Source: Bacteroidales bacterium | GTDB lineage: Bacteria > Bacteroidota > Bacteroidia > Bacteroidales > F082 | Direction: 5' to 3' | Assembly (NCBI GenBank): GCA_024689285.1 | Contig: JAILDR010000068.1 | Coordinates: 1-50,715, forward strand | DNA: 50,715 bases | Shown: positions 6,880 to 16,739 of the stretch, one piece after another | How the letters are laid out: each line of letters begins with the position of its first letter | Numbering within the stretch: the first letter of the stretch is position 1 | Made by a program: the position numbers and the translations under genes | Notes under the pieces: generated by a model | What the model saw: the letters and a program-made list of their open reading frames with translations, nothing else | Databases searched by the model: none | Told to the model about the DNA's origin: nothing

Positions 6880-9800
6880 ATGGAATCTCGACTGAAAATT
6901 GGCTTGACATCATTGATGTTTCTTTTGCTATCTGTTTCGTTGTCAGCACAGAAACATGTTGATGACTATGCCCCCGAAGCCTTGTTCGACGAAGGGGTGC
7001 TGCTGTTTCAAAACCAGGAATTCGGTTCCGCTTTGTCGACTTTTGCGCAATATCGCGCTCTGAACAACGACCCCAAGTCGCAACGTTGCGTCGATGCGCA
7101 ATATTACGAGGCGGTCAGCGCGCTCTATCTCGGTCATGCTGACGGTGCGGCCAAAGTGATTCAGTTTGTGAACGACAATCCCGGCAGCACTTGGGCGAAA
7201 CACGCCAATTTCCTGTATGCCAACAACCTGTTCCAGAACAAGAAATACAAGGAGGCGTTGGCCATCTATGAGAAAACAGAGACTTCCTCGCTGACCACCG
7301 ACGAGGCGCAACAGATGCAGTTCAATATGGCATACGCCTATTTCCAGTCGGGCGGGCTCGACAAAGCTGTGCCGCTCTTCCACGGACTGATGATGAACGA
7401 AGGAAAATACAAAGAATCCGCAAGATACTATTATGCCCATATTCAGTATATTAAAGGAAGGTATGATGAGGCGTTGGACAACTTCCGCCGTTTGCGCAGT
7501 CACCCTGAATATGCCAAAGTGGTGCCGTCATACATCATGCAGATTGAATATCTCAAAGGTGATTACCAGTCGGTGATTGATGAAGGCCCCGCCTACATCA
7601 TCAAGGCCGACAAGAAACGCAAGTCGGAAATGGCGCAAATAGTGGCTGACGCCTACTTCCAGCAGAAAAACTACGACAAGACGCTGGAGTATTACCAGAT
7701 TTACACCAAGAACCTCATGCGCGGCATCACGCGCGAGGCCTATTACGAAATGGGTGTAAGCAAGATGATGAAGGGCGACTACAAAGGTGCCATCGGCGAT
7801 TTGCAGAAGGTGGCGGGCAATACCGATATCCTGGCGCAATATGCTTCCTATTATCTGGCCTCGAGTTATGCCAAAACGGATGAACTGAAATATGCACGCA
7901 GTGCTTTCTATACGGCTTATTCCGCCGGCTTCGACAAGGAAATCAGCGAGGAGGCTTTGTTTGACTACGCCCGGCTGAGCCTCATCCCCGGCACCGACCC
8001 TTTCAACGAGGCCGTCGGTCTGCTTGACAACTTCATTGCCGAGCATCCCGATTCTGACCGTAAGGCCGAGGCTGGGGAAATGGCCATCTATCTGCTGCTC
8101 AACGCTAAAGAGAATGACGAAGCTTTGACCCGTCTTGAAGCGATGAAAAAGAAAAGTGCGGAATTGCAGGCCGTTTATAACGACTTGCTTTATTCCACAG
8201 GCATTGAGAATTTCCAGCAGGGCAACTACGACAAGGCACAGGTGTATTTCTCGAAGATGATGAACAGCAAACAATCTGCCGCCAACAAAGCGGAAGCCTG
8301 TTTCTGGATGGGTGAGTCGGCCTATCAGCTTGGCGATTTCGCCAAGGCGGGCAAATACCTGACCCAGTTCAAGGAGATGGGTGCGGCCTCAAGACTGGCG
8401 GAATACGCGCTTGCCGACTATGACTTGGGCTACATCTACTACCAAAAGCCCGACTACGATGCGGCTGTGGAGCGGTTCAGAAACTTCATCCGTTTGGCCG
8501 ACGACAGCCAGAACGACCTCAAGACCGACGCCTACATCCGTCTTGGCGACTGCTTCTTCATGGAACGCAGCTACGACCAGGCCATCAATTATTATGACCT
8601 CGCCACCCGTTTGGGCAAGCGCAACGCCGATTATGCGCTTTATCAGCAAGGGCTCTGCTATGGCGCAAAAGGCAATGTGAACCAGAAGATAGCGACACTC
8701 AACGATATGCTGCAGACCTATCCGAGTACTCCCTATTACGACCAGGCCTTGTTTGAAATCGGCAACACTTATCTCGTGCACGGTGACAAACGCTCGGCTT
8801 TGGCCAGCTTCAACCGCCTCATCAAGGAACGCCCGCGCTCAAGCTATACGCGTCAGGCCATGATGAAGGTGGGAATGGTGTATTACAACAACAACCAGTA
8901 CGACCAGGCTTTGGAGACCTTGAAGAGCTTGGTGGCAAGCTACCCCAACACCGATGAATCGCGCGAGGCGATGAGCATCATCCGAAGCATCTATATGGAA
9001 CAGAACAAGTTGGACGAATACTTCGGCTATGCCAACGCCAATGGCGGTCAGGTGAAGGTGACCCAACAAGACTCGCTGGCCTTTGCCAACGCCGAGGGCT
9101 TCTATCTCGACGGCAAATACCAAAAGGCCCAGACGGCATTGGAGTATTATTTCAACAGTTTCCGCAATGGGGCGTATCTCCTGAAGGCTCATTATTACGC
9201 ATACGTCTGTGCCGAGAAAGTGGGAACGGAGGATGATGTTGTGACACACCTTAATTATATACTGTCGCAGCCCGACAACGACTATACCGATGAGGCCTTG
9301 CTGAAGCTGGCGCGAATCGAGTATGAGAAGAACAACTATCAAAAGGCTGGTGAGTGCTACGAGCGCCTGTCGCGCATCACCGAAGATCCCTTAACCCGTC
9401 TTGAAGCTTTGGAGGGCAGCATGAAGAGCAGTTTCTTCATGGGCAATTATGACAAGGCCATTGAGATGGGAGAGGACTTGCGGGTCTCGAGGGACTTGAC
9501 CGCCGAGCAGGTCAACCAAATCAACCACATCGTGGGTAAGTCATACTTCGAGAAGGGCAACTACACCGCCGCCATCGAAAAGCTGGACAAGAGTGCCCGC
9601 AACGACAAATCGGTGTATGGCGCCGAGAGTGCGTATTACTCCGCTGTGGCCTCTATCAAGCTGAAGAAATACGACGAGGCCGAAAACAAGGTGTTCGACA
9701 TTTCGGACAACTTCTCGACATACGACTATTGGGTCGCCAAGTCGTTCATCGCGCTGGCCGATGTCTATGTGGCCAAGGAGAATTACTTCCAGGCCAAGGA

Positions 9801-9936
9801 GACCCTCCGCAGCGTGATTGACAACTACAAAGGCAGTGACCTGAAACAGGAAGCCCGCGCCAAGCTCGCCGAAGTGGAGCGTAAGGAACCCAAGGTGGGC
9901 AGCAGCAACGGCATAGAACCTATAGAACCCGAATAA
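6880..9936 (+). CDS. Large exported tetratricopeptide-repeat protein
   Basis: 1018 residues with a signal peptide (IGLTSLMFLLLSVSLSAQ). The rest is almost entirely TPR or TPR-like helix pairs, visible as repeated patterns such as YYEAVSALYLGHADGAAKVI, YDKTLEYYQIYTKN, GNYDKAQVYFSKMM, YDQAINYYDLATRLGK and NNYQKAGECYERLS. The acidic tail ends IEPIEPE. A periplasmic or outer-membrane-associated scaffold is the natural reading. The beta-barrel gene 62 nt downstream on the same strand suggests the two work together at the outer membrane, a pairing known in Bacteroidales genomes. No enzymatic motif is visible. Confidence 0.85.
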   Translation: MESRLKIGLTSLMFLLLSVSLSAQKHVDDYAPEALFDEGVLLFQNQEFGSALSTFAQYRALNNDPKSQRCVDAQYYEAVSALYLGHADGAAKVIQFVNDNPGSTWAKHANFLYANNLFQNKKYKEALAIYEKTETSSLTTDEAQQMQFNMAYAYFQSGGLDKAVPLFHGLMMNEGKYKESARYYYAHIQYIKGRYDEALDNFRRLRSHPEYAKVVPSYIMQIEYLKGDYQSVIDEGPAYIIKADKKRKSEMAQIVADAYFQQKNYDKTLEYYQIYTKNLMRGITREAYYEMGVSKMMKGDYKGAIGDLQKVAGNTDILAQYASYYLASSYAKTDELKYARSAFYTAYSAGFDKEISEEALFDYARLSLIPGTDPFNEAVGLLDNFIAEHPDSDRKAEAGEMAIYLLLNAKENDEALTRLEAMKKKSAELQAVYNDLLYSTGIENFQQGNYDKAQVYFSKMMNSKQSAANKAEACFWMGESAYQLGDFAKAGKYLTQFKEMGAASRLAEYALADYDLGYIYYQKPDYDAAVERFRNFIRLADDSQNDLKTDAYIRLGDCFFMERSYDQAINYYDLATRLGKRNADYALYQQGLCYGAKGNVNQKIATLNDMLQTYPSTPYYDQALFEIGNTYLVHGDKRSALASFNRLIKERPRSSYTRQAMMKVGMVYYNNNQYDQALETLKSLVASYPNTDESREAMSIIRSIYMEQNKLDEYFGYANANGGQVKVTQQDSLAFANAEGFYLDGKYQKAQTALEYYFNSFRNGAYLLKAHYYAYVCAEKVGTEDDVVTHLNYILSQPDNDYTDEALLKLARIEYEKNNYQKAGECYERLSRITEDPLTRLEALEGSMKSSFFMGNYDKAIEMGEDLRVSRDLTAEQVNQINHIVGKSYFEKGNYTAAIEKLDKSARNDKSVYGAESAYYSAVASIKLKKYDEAENKVFDISDNFSTYDYWVAKSFIALADVYVAKENYFQAKETLRSVIDNYKGSDLKQEARAKLAEVERKEPKVGSSNGIEPIEPE

Positions 9937-9998
9937 AGTCCCGAAGGGACGCCCTTGTCACAATCTGAGACGCAGTCTCAGGATATACCACCAATACA

Positions 9999-11735
9999 AT
10001 GAAGAAGACAATAGCAATCCTCACCCTCGCCCTGCTGGCCCTTCAAGCCGCAGCCCAACACGACGAACAAGTGACCGTCGAAGGAAAATATCGTCCTAAG
10101 GTCAATAAGGTAAACAAGCTGCAGCTCACACCCGAAACACCGCAGCCTTCCTACGCCTATCCCAGCACGGAAGTCAACCCGAAGGACGCGAAGCAGAAGT
10201 TCGAACTCACCCTCGAGAAAATAGCCCCGACGGGCTTCGCTTCAAAGAACGACAAACTGGTCAACCCGACCAAAAACTTCCTTTTGGCGGGTATCGGTAC
10301 CAATCTTTCGCCTGTGTTTCTTTACAAGCACAATTCCTTGCTGGGCAAGGACTTCGGTCTCGGTGTGGGCGTGAAGCACAACTCCTCGTGGATCAATATC
10401 AGGAACTATGCGCCGTCAAGCTATATGAACAACGCCTTCGACGTCAACCTGACGACGAGTGTGGTTGACGGCTTCCAAATCGATGCGGGCGTGGTGTACA
10501 AGAACGACATGTACCATTACTATGGCGTCAACTTGGATTCGATTCCCTTGACGGATGAGGAGATTGAACAATACTGCCCGAGGCATACCTACAACACGAT
10601 AGGCATTCACGCCGGTCTGGCTTCCACCTCGACCCGCTTGGGCGAGTTGAGCCATAAGGGAAGCATAGATTACCACTACACATTTGACAATACCTACGCG
10701 CGAGAGAACTTTGTGGATGTGGAATACGGCCTCGGTTATGGACAGCACTGGTGGGGCGACAAGAGCTATCCGCAGAAGGTCGGCGTGGATGTGGCTTTCC
10801 AATACGAGTGTTTTGATGTCAGCCATTGGGAGGGCGAATTACCCGTTGCTGGACGTAATGATTTGTTTCTGCTTAAAGTCAACCCGTTCTTCGAGATGAG
10901 TGGCGAGTTCTACAAGCTCCGTTTGGGCGTAAGGTTTGACGGCGTGAACCGTATCCAGGAGGACGACAAGTTTTTCGCTGTGCGCCCCGATGTCAGCGGC
11001 AGCTTGTACGTCCTGAACAAGAAGCTGGAGTTTTATGCAGGCCTGAACGGCGGCAGAAAGCTGACGACCTACAGCGAGATCATAGGCGAGAATCCCTTCG
11101 TCGGAAGTGACCTCATGTTGCTGGCCCAGAACGTCAGATTCGGCTTTGAGGGAGGCGTGCGCACCAATATCGCCGAAATTGTTGATGTGCATTTGGGCGT
11201 GCGCTATCGCAACGTCGACAACGACCCGCTGTATATGACCTACGACTACAATATTGACTACACGGAGTCGCCTGTGCCGTTCAACAGGTTCACGTTGGTT
11301 TACGACGAGACGCGCACGGTGAGTTTGCTGGCCAATGTGCGCCTCAAGATGCGCAACAGCCTGACAGCCGACTTGGGCTTTGCCTACAACAACTGCAGAC
11401 CTGCCAACGAGGAATGCGCCTGGTATAGGCCCACCACCGAAGGCAAGCTGAAACTGACCTACGACCTGAATGACCAGTTGGCCTTCAACGGCAGCTTCCT
11501 CTTCCAAGGAGGACGCTACGCTAAAGTGGTCGGTTTTGGTGAGCACGGCCTGGCCTACACGACACAAAAGCTGAAGAACGTTTTCGACCTCAGCCTCGGT
11601 GCCGACTACAAGGTGAACGATCAACTGACGGCATTTGCGCTGTTGGACAATGTGCTTTGCCAAAAGTACCAGTTGTACTACGACTATCCCGTCACGGGCA
11701 TCCAGCTCTTTGCTGGCGTGAAGCTGAGATTCTGA
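9999..11735 (+). CDS. Outer-membrane beta-barrel protein, TonB-receptor-like
   Basis: 578 residues. A signal peptide (KKTIAILTLALLALQAAAQ) is followed by a short N-terminal segment (EQVTVEGKYRPKVNKV) that recalls TonB-dependent-receptor starts, then alternating amphipathic strands (DFGLGVGVKHNSSWI, VNLTTSVVDGFQIDAGVVYK, RFGFEGGVRTNIAEI, SLLANVRLKMRNSLTADLGF). The end, GIQLFAGVKLRF, has the aromatic final residue typical of outer-membrane barrels. A complete plug domain is not seen and the protein is shorter than most TonB receptors, so a ligand cannot be proposed. It probably forms an operon with the TPR gene; the spacer contains only two small hairpins (GTCCCGAAGGGAC and GAGACGCAGTCTC). Confidence 0.75.
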   Translation: MKKTIAILTLALLALQAAAQHDEQVTVEGKYRPKVNKVNKLQLTPETPQPSYAYPSTEVNPKDAKQKFELTLEKIAPTGFASKNDKLVNPTKNFLLAGIGTNLSPVFLYKHNSLLGKDFGLGVGVKHNSSWINIRNYAPSSYMNNAFDVNLTTSVVDGFQIDAGVVYKNDMYHYYGVNLDSIPLTDEEIEQYCPRHTYNTIGIHAGLASTSTRLGELSHKGSIDYHYTFDNTYARENFVDVEYGLGYGQHWWGDKSYPQKVGVDVAFQYECFDVSHWEGELPVAGRNDLFLLKVNPFFEMSGEFYKLRLGVRFDGVNRIQEDDKFFAVRPDVSGSLYVLNKKLEFYAGLNGGRKLTTYSEIIGENPFVGSDLMLLAQNVRFGFEGGVRTNIAEIVDVHLGVRYRNVDNDPLYMTYDYNIDYTESPVPFNRFTLVYDETRTVSLLANVRLKMRNSLTADLGFAYNNCRPANEECAWYRPTTEGKLKLTYDLNDQLAFNGSFLFQGGRYAKVVGFGEHGLAYTTQKLKNVFDLSLGADYKVNDQLTAFALLDNVLCQKYQLYYDYPVTGIQLFAGVKLRF

Positions 11736-11765
11736 TTTTTTTGGTTTGCTTTTCAAAAGAATTAC

Positions 11766-11773
11766 TATTTTTG
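11766..11773 (+). promoter_or_regulatory. Minus-7 box TATTTTTG for the Rpn-family gene
   Basis: TATTTTTG, 20 nt before the ATG at 11794. Confidence 0.55.
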
Positions 11774-11793
11774 CAAAGTAAAACCATCATGCC

Positions 11794-12669
11794 ATGATCG
11801 GACAGCGATACATCAGCCCTTACACCGACTTCGGTTTCAAGTACATCTTTGGCAGCGAGCTGAACAAGGAATACTTGATTTCGTTCCTGAACGCCCTTTT
11901 CGAAGGCAGACACCATATTACGGATGTCACCTACCAGAATTCGGAACATCTTGACGAAGTGGTGTATTCGCGCCGTGCCATCTTCGATGTGTATTGCACC
12001 ACCGACAAGGGCGACCACATCATCGTGGAGATGCAGAACGTGGACCAGGACTATTTCGTCGACCGCATGGTGTATTATTCCTCCTTTCCCATTCGCGAAC
12101 AAGCCAAGCGCGGCGATTGGGACTACAAACTTAATCCTGTTTACACAATTGGCATCCTGAATTTCATCTTCGACAAAAACAGTGAGGATGTGCATCACGA
12201 GGCCAAACTGATGAACGTGGCGACCAATGAAGTGCTCTATGACAAATTGTCGTTCATCACCATCGAGTTGCCGAAGTTCAACAAGAAGGAGGACGAGCTG
12301 GAGACCTTGTACGACAAGTGGCTGTTCGTGTTGCGCAACCTTTCGCGGTTGATGGAACGTCCTGCCGCCTTGCAGGAAAGGGTGTTCACCTCGCTGTTCC
12401 GCCACGCCGAGATTGACAAGATGCAGCCCAACGAGCGCAGGCAATACGAGAAATCGTTGTTTGACTACAATGACATTAATAATAGTAATACGAAACACTT
12501 CCGCGAGGGCAAGGAAGAAGGCTTGAGGGAAGGCAAGGAAGAAGGCCTGAGAGAAGGCGAACGGAAGAAAGCCATGGACATTGCCCGCAAGCTGAAAGCC
12601 GCTGGCGTGGACGATAGCGTCATTATTGCCACGACAGGGTTGAATGAAAACGAATTGAAATCATTATAA
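11794..12669 (+). CDS. Rpn-family recombination-promoting nuclease / PD-(D/E)XK transposase-like protein
   Basis: 291 residues. The start ISPYTDFGFKYIFGSE and the core FDVYCTTDKGDHIIVEMQ are diagnostic. D65, E79 and Q81 form the PD-(D/E)xK-type nuclease site, followed by FVDRMVYYSSFPIREQAKRG. The E. coli RpnA relatives are endonucleases that promote RecA-independent recombination. The C-terminus carries in-register repeats of GKEEGLREG followed by a helix (AMDIARKLKAAGVDDSVI), a variable tail seen across the family. There are no terminal inverted repeats or target duplications around it, so it is not an insertion sequence in the normal sense. Such genes are usually multicopy in Bacteroidales. 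Confidence 0.85.
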   Translation: MIGQRYISPYTDFGFKYIFGSELNKEYLISFLNALFEGRHHITDVTYQNSEHLDEVVYSRRAIFDVYCTTDKGDHIIVEMQNVDQDYFVDRMVYYSSFPIREQAKRGDWDYKLNPVYTIGILNFIFDKNSEDVHHEAKLMNVATNEVLYDKLSFITIELPKFNKKEDELETLYDKWLFVLRNLSRLMERPAALQERVFTSLFRHAEIDKMQPNERRQYEKSLFDYNDINNSNTKHFREGKEEGLREGKEEGLREGERKKAMDIARKLKAAGVDDSVIIATTGLNENELKSL

Positions 12670-12782
12670 ACCAATAAAATAAAGAACAAAAGTTTATAGA
12701 AAAGACCAACGAATAGACTGACATAACTAATCTTCAGAGCTTTACGCTCTTGTTCCTCAACCTGACAAAATCGCCAATTTTA

Positions 12783-12790
12783 TATTTTTG
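12783..12790 (+). promoter_or_regulatory. Minus-7 box TATTTTTG for the T9SS-tail gene
   Basis: TATTTTTG, 22 nt before the ATG at 12813. It rules out the in-frame ATG at 12750. Confidence 0.5.
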
Positions 12791-12812
12791 CAGCCATAAA
12801 ACTGATAAGACT

Positions 12813-13364
12813 ATGACTGCAAATGCTCCAACATTGAATATGCAGTTCTCTTACGCTCAAGTTATCTCGCCCGACATCGCAAACCCGAGCCTCATGAACT
12901 TCACGTGGGAAGACCCGTTCATCGAAGAAGGCTCGCCCTATTCGGTGGTAGCCTACCGTATCGGGAGATTCAACGAGAACACGGGCGAGTTCGTCGCCAT
13001 CGACCAGCTCAGTGCCAATGTCCACCTTGGCAAGTACAGCATGGACTTGTTCGACGGAGACTATGGCATCGTAGCAGCCGTATTCAATGATGCGAAGAGA
13101 GACAATGAAGAACTGGCCTTCTCCAACCGCTCCGAGAATGAAATCGTCGGTGTCGGCGAACAAAACAACGAGACCTTCGGCATTTATCCTAATCCTGCCA
13201 AAGGCCGTTTCACCATTGAAGGCACAGGCACAATGACCGTCACGAACTCCCTTGGGCAGACCATCTTAACCCGCGAAATCGACGTAAAGGAAACCATGGA
13301 ATTGCCGCAAGGCATGTATTTCGTGAAATTGGGCGAGGCCACGCGGAAGGTTTTGGTGGAATAG
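12813..13364 (+). CDS. Short protein ending in a T9SS sorting domain, no signal peptide
   Basis: 183 residues from the ATG at 12813. Residues 1-105 look like a beta-rich domain (MNFTWEDPFIEEGSPYSVVA, YRIGRFNENTGEFVAIDQL) of the kind found just before sorting signals in secreted adhesins and peptidases. The last 75 residues are a type A sorting domain (FGIYPNPAKGRFTIEG, NSLGQTILTREI, LPQGMYFVKLGEATRKVLVE). T9SS cargo normally needs a Sec signal peptide to reach the periplasm, and none is present here. The gene may be the surviving 3' end of a larger secreted protein, brought under a new promoter-like sequence, or an internal-start variant. Confidence 0.65.
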   Translation: MTANAPTLNMQFSYAQVISPDIANPSLMNFTWEDPFIEEGSPYSVVAYRIGRFNENTGEFVAIDQLSANVHLGKYSMDLFDGDYGIVAAVFNDAKRDNEELAFSNRSENEIVGVGEQNNETFGIYPNPAKGRFTIEGTGTMTVTNSLGQTILTREIDVKETMELPQGMYFVKLGEATRKVLVE

Positions 13365-13404
13365 TTTTGCCACGCATAATACGCTGAACTATGTGAATTT
13401 GCTG

Positions 13405-13620
13405 TCGCTTTGCGCCAACGCGCTTTGCGTCATTGCGAGGAGGAACGACGAAGCAATCCAGACAACAAGGCTTTTGTGGATTGCTTCGTTCCTCGCAATG
13501 ACGCGAAGCGACGCCAAGTTTGGGCCTGGCAGGTTCAGCGATTTCTGCGTGAGAAAAAGCCGTGTCCGTCAGCTTCAGCGTATTCTGCGATTTCTGCGTG
13601 AGATAAATATTCGTTTCCTT
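13405..13620. repeat. Palindromic intergenic repeat element
   Basis: A long imperfect hairpin has left arm 13421-13460 (CGCTTTGCGTCATTGCGAGG onward, ending AAGCAATCCA) and right arm 13477-13510 (TGGATTGCTTCGTTCCTCGC onward, ending ACGCGAAGCG), with a 16-nt loop. The left arm contains the same 29 bases found inverted at 979-1007. From 13533 the sequence has two further words, TCAGCGATTTCTGCGTGAGA and TTCTGCGATTTCTGCGTGAG, also related to 1060-1110. The rest of the spacer to the gyrB promoter has no gene that I can support. Confidence 0.8.
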
Positions 13621-13818
13621 TAGCGAGAAGTTGTTTTGAGATTCTGAAAGTAGCCCAAACGCCTCGAAAAGCCCCTTCATACCGATGGGGCTTTTCTTTT
13701 TCCTGCACAGCGGAAAAAAGATGCGTTTCCAAAAATTGCCCGTTTTTAGCCCCGTAGAGCTGTTTTTGCCTCAAAAACAAAAAATCCAAATTATTGCACG
13801 TCGTATCGAAAAAATGCG

Positions 13819-13826
13819 TATCTTTG
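13819..13826 (+). promoter_or_regulatory. Minus-7 box TATCTTTG for gyrB
   Basis: TATCTTTG, 36 nt before the ATG at 13863. Confidence 0.6.
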
Positions 13827-13856
13827 CAGCTTTATTGTAAAAATCGAAATTGTTAG

Positions 13857-15845
<1,989 letters not shown>

Positions 15846-15868
15846 CCAATCAATTGGTTAATAAATAA

Positions 15869-15892
15869 GGAGAGTTCCGGCTCTCCTTTTTT
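15869..15892 (+). terminator. gyrB terminator
   Basis: GGAGAG/CTCTCC stem with a 6-nt loop followed by a run of six Ts. A variant of it recurs at 16594. Confidence 0.85.
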
Positions 15893-15964
15893 GTTGTTTG
15901 GTTTTATGCGAAACTAAAAACTGAAGATTTTGTCGAAAAAGCAAGCGTTTCCCGAAAAGATGTG

Positions 15965-15972
15965 TATCTTTG
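15965..15972 (+). promoter_or_regulatory. Minus-7 box TATCTTTG for the RelE/ParE-type operon
   Basis: TATCTTTG, 26 nt before the antitoxin ATG at 15999, which fixes that start over the earlier frame opening at 15930. Confidence 0.6.
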
Positions 15973-15998
15973 CGGTCGTAATCAAGAAAAGAAACGCT

Positions 15999-16172
15999 AT
16001 GTTTACAGAATCAGAATTAAGGCCGTATACCATTGAAGAGATTAATGCAAGAATTGACCAAGCCGAAAGGGAATCTGCTTTAGGCTTGGGAATTGATACT
16101 GAAGAAATGCTCCGTGAAATGGATGAAGAATTCGACCGTGAAGAAAAACTTGAGATGGCTGCGACACTATGA
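15999..16172 (+). CDS. Antitoxin of the RelE/ParE-type pair
   Basis: 57 residues from the ATG at 15999 (MFTESELRPYTIEEINARID). It is short, acidic and mostly helical (ESALGLGIDTEEMLREMDEE), without a visible DNA-binding motif. It resembles the small antitoxins found before ParE-like toxins in Bacteroidetes, in which a C-terminal helix wraps the toxin. It shares ATGA with the toxin, so the two are co-translated. Its identity rests largely on the partner. Confidence 0.7.
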   Translation: MFTESELRPYTIEEINARIDQAERESALGLGIDTEEMLREMDEEFDREEKLEMAATL

Positions 16173-16480
16173 AAGTGATTTGGTTACCGCAGGCAAGAAA
16201 AGAAGTGCGACACATAGGCAATTACATTCGTCGCCAGTTCGGGCAGTTGAGTTATGAAAAATTCAAGCAAGAGATTCGTGAGACATCTCATTTGCTTGGC
16301 ACAAATCCCAACATAGGCATTGTAGAACCTTTGTTAGCAGAACGGACTATCACATACCATAGCCTTGTGATGAATGAGTTGAACAAAATCATCTATTTCA
16401 TAAAAGACGACCACGTTGAAGTCGCTGACTTTTGGGATGTAAGACGCGAACCAAGCAAATTGGCTGCGCGAATCAAATAG
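16169..16480 (+). CDS. RelE/ParE-family toxin
   Basis: 103 residues with the compact RelE/ParE fold pattern: VIWLPQARKEVRHIGNYI, then SYEKFKQEI, HLLGTNPNIG, HSLVMNELNKIIYFIKDDHV and VADFWDVRREPSKLA. ParE members poison gyrase, whereas RelE members cut mRNA on the ribosome; sequence alone does not settle which applies here. The FWDVRREP ending is common to ParE-like toxins. It is strikingly placed directly behind gyrB, with a copy of the gyrB 3' end and terminator after it, so the pair is an inserted cassette. Confidence 0.85.
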   Translation: MKVIWLPQARKEVRHIGNYIRRQFGQLSYEKFKQEIRETSHLLGTNPNIGIVEPLLAERTITYHSLVMNELNKIIYFIKDDHVEVADFWDVRREPSKLAARIK

Positions 16481-16516
16481 CCATACATCATTAATAAACA
16501 GAATCACCTCCTCTGT

Positions 16517-16570
16517 CGCGAGTTCATCGAGCAGAACGCCACTTATGCGAATATCGATGCGTAATCGCTG
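16517..16570. repeat. gyrB 3'-end direct repeat, duplicated copy behind the toxin gene
   Basis: It encodes [15 protein letters not shown] and a stop in one frame, with no start or promoter, so it is a gyrB tail remnant. It has one synonymous difference from 15792-15845 (GCG for GCA). Confidence 0.95.
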
Positions 16571-16593
16571 AAATTCAAATGAATAAAGGAAAA

Positions 16594-16619
16594 GGAGAGC
16601 CGTATAGCTCTCCTTTTTT
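16594..16619 (+). terminator. Terminator after the toxin cassette, variant of the gyrB terminator
   Basis: GGAGAGC/GCTCTCC stem with loop CGTATA and six Ts. The stem matches that at 15869 while the loop differs. Confidence 0.8.
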
Positions 16620-16713
16620 GATGCATAATTCTAAAAAGCCACCCTCGTATTCCTTCAGAGTTTTGCAAAGATAAATATTTTATTTTCATCTTGGTCATTT
16701 CAAATAATATCGT

Positions 16714-16721
16714 TAACTTTG
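16714..16721 (+). promoter_or_regulatory. Minus-7 box TAACTTTG for the kinase-AAA+ gene
   Basis: TAACTTTG, 18 nt before the ATG at 16740. An in-frame TTG at 16719 lies inside this box and cannot be the start. Confidence 0.55.
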
Positions 16722-16739
16722 CCAAAATATTTTTTGCGT

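Noticed and set aside
11794..12669. Insertion sequence carrying the PD-(D/E)XK transposase-like gene
   Set aside because: No terminal inverted repeats or target-site duplications were found around the gene; Rpn proteins are not IS transposases in the usual sense.
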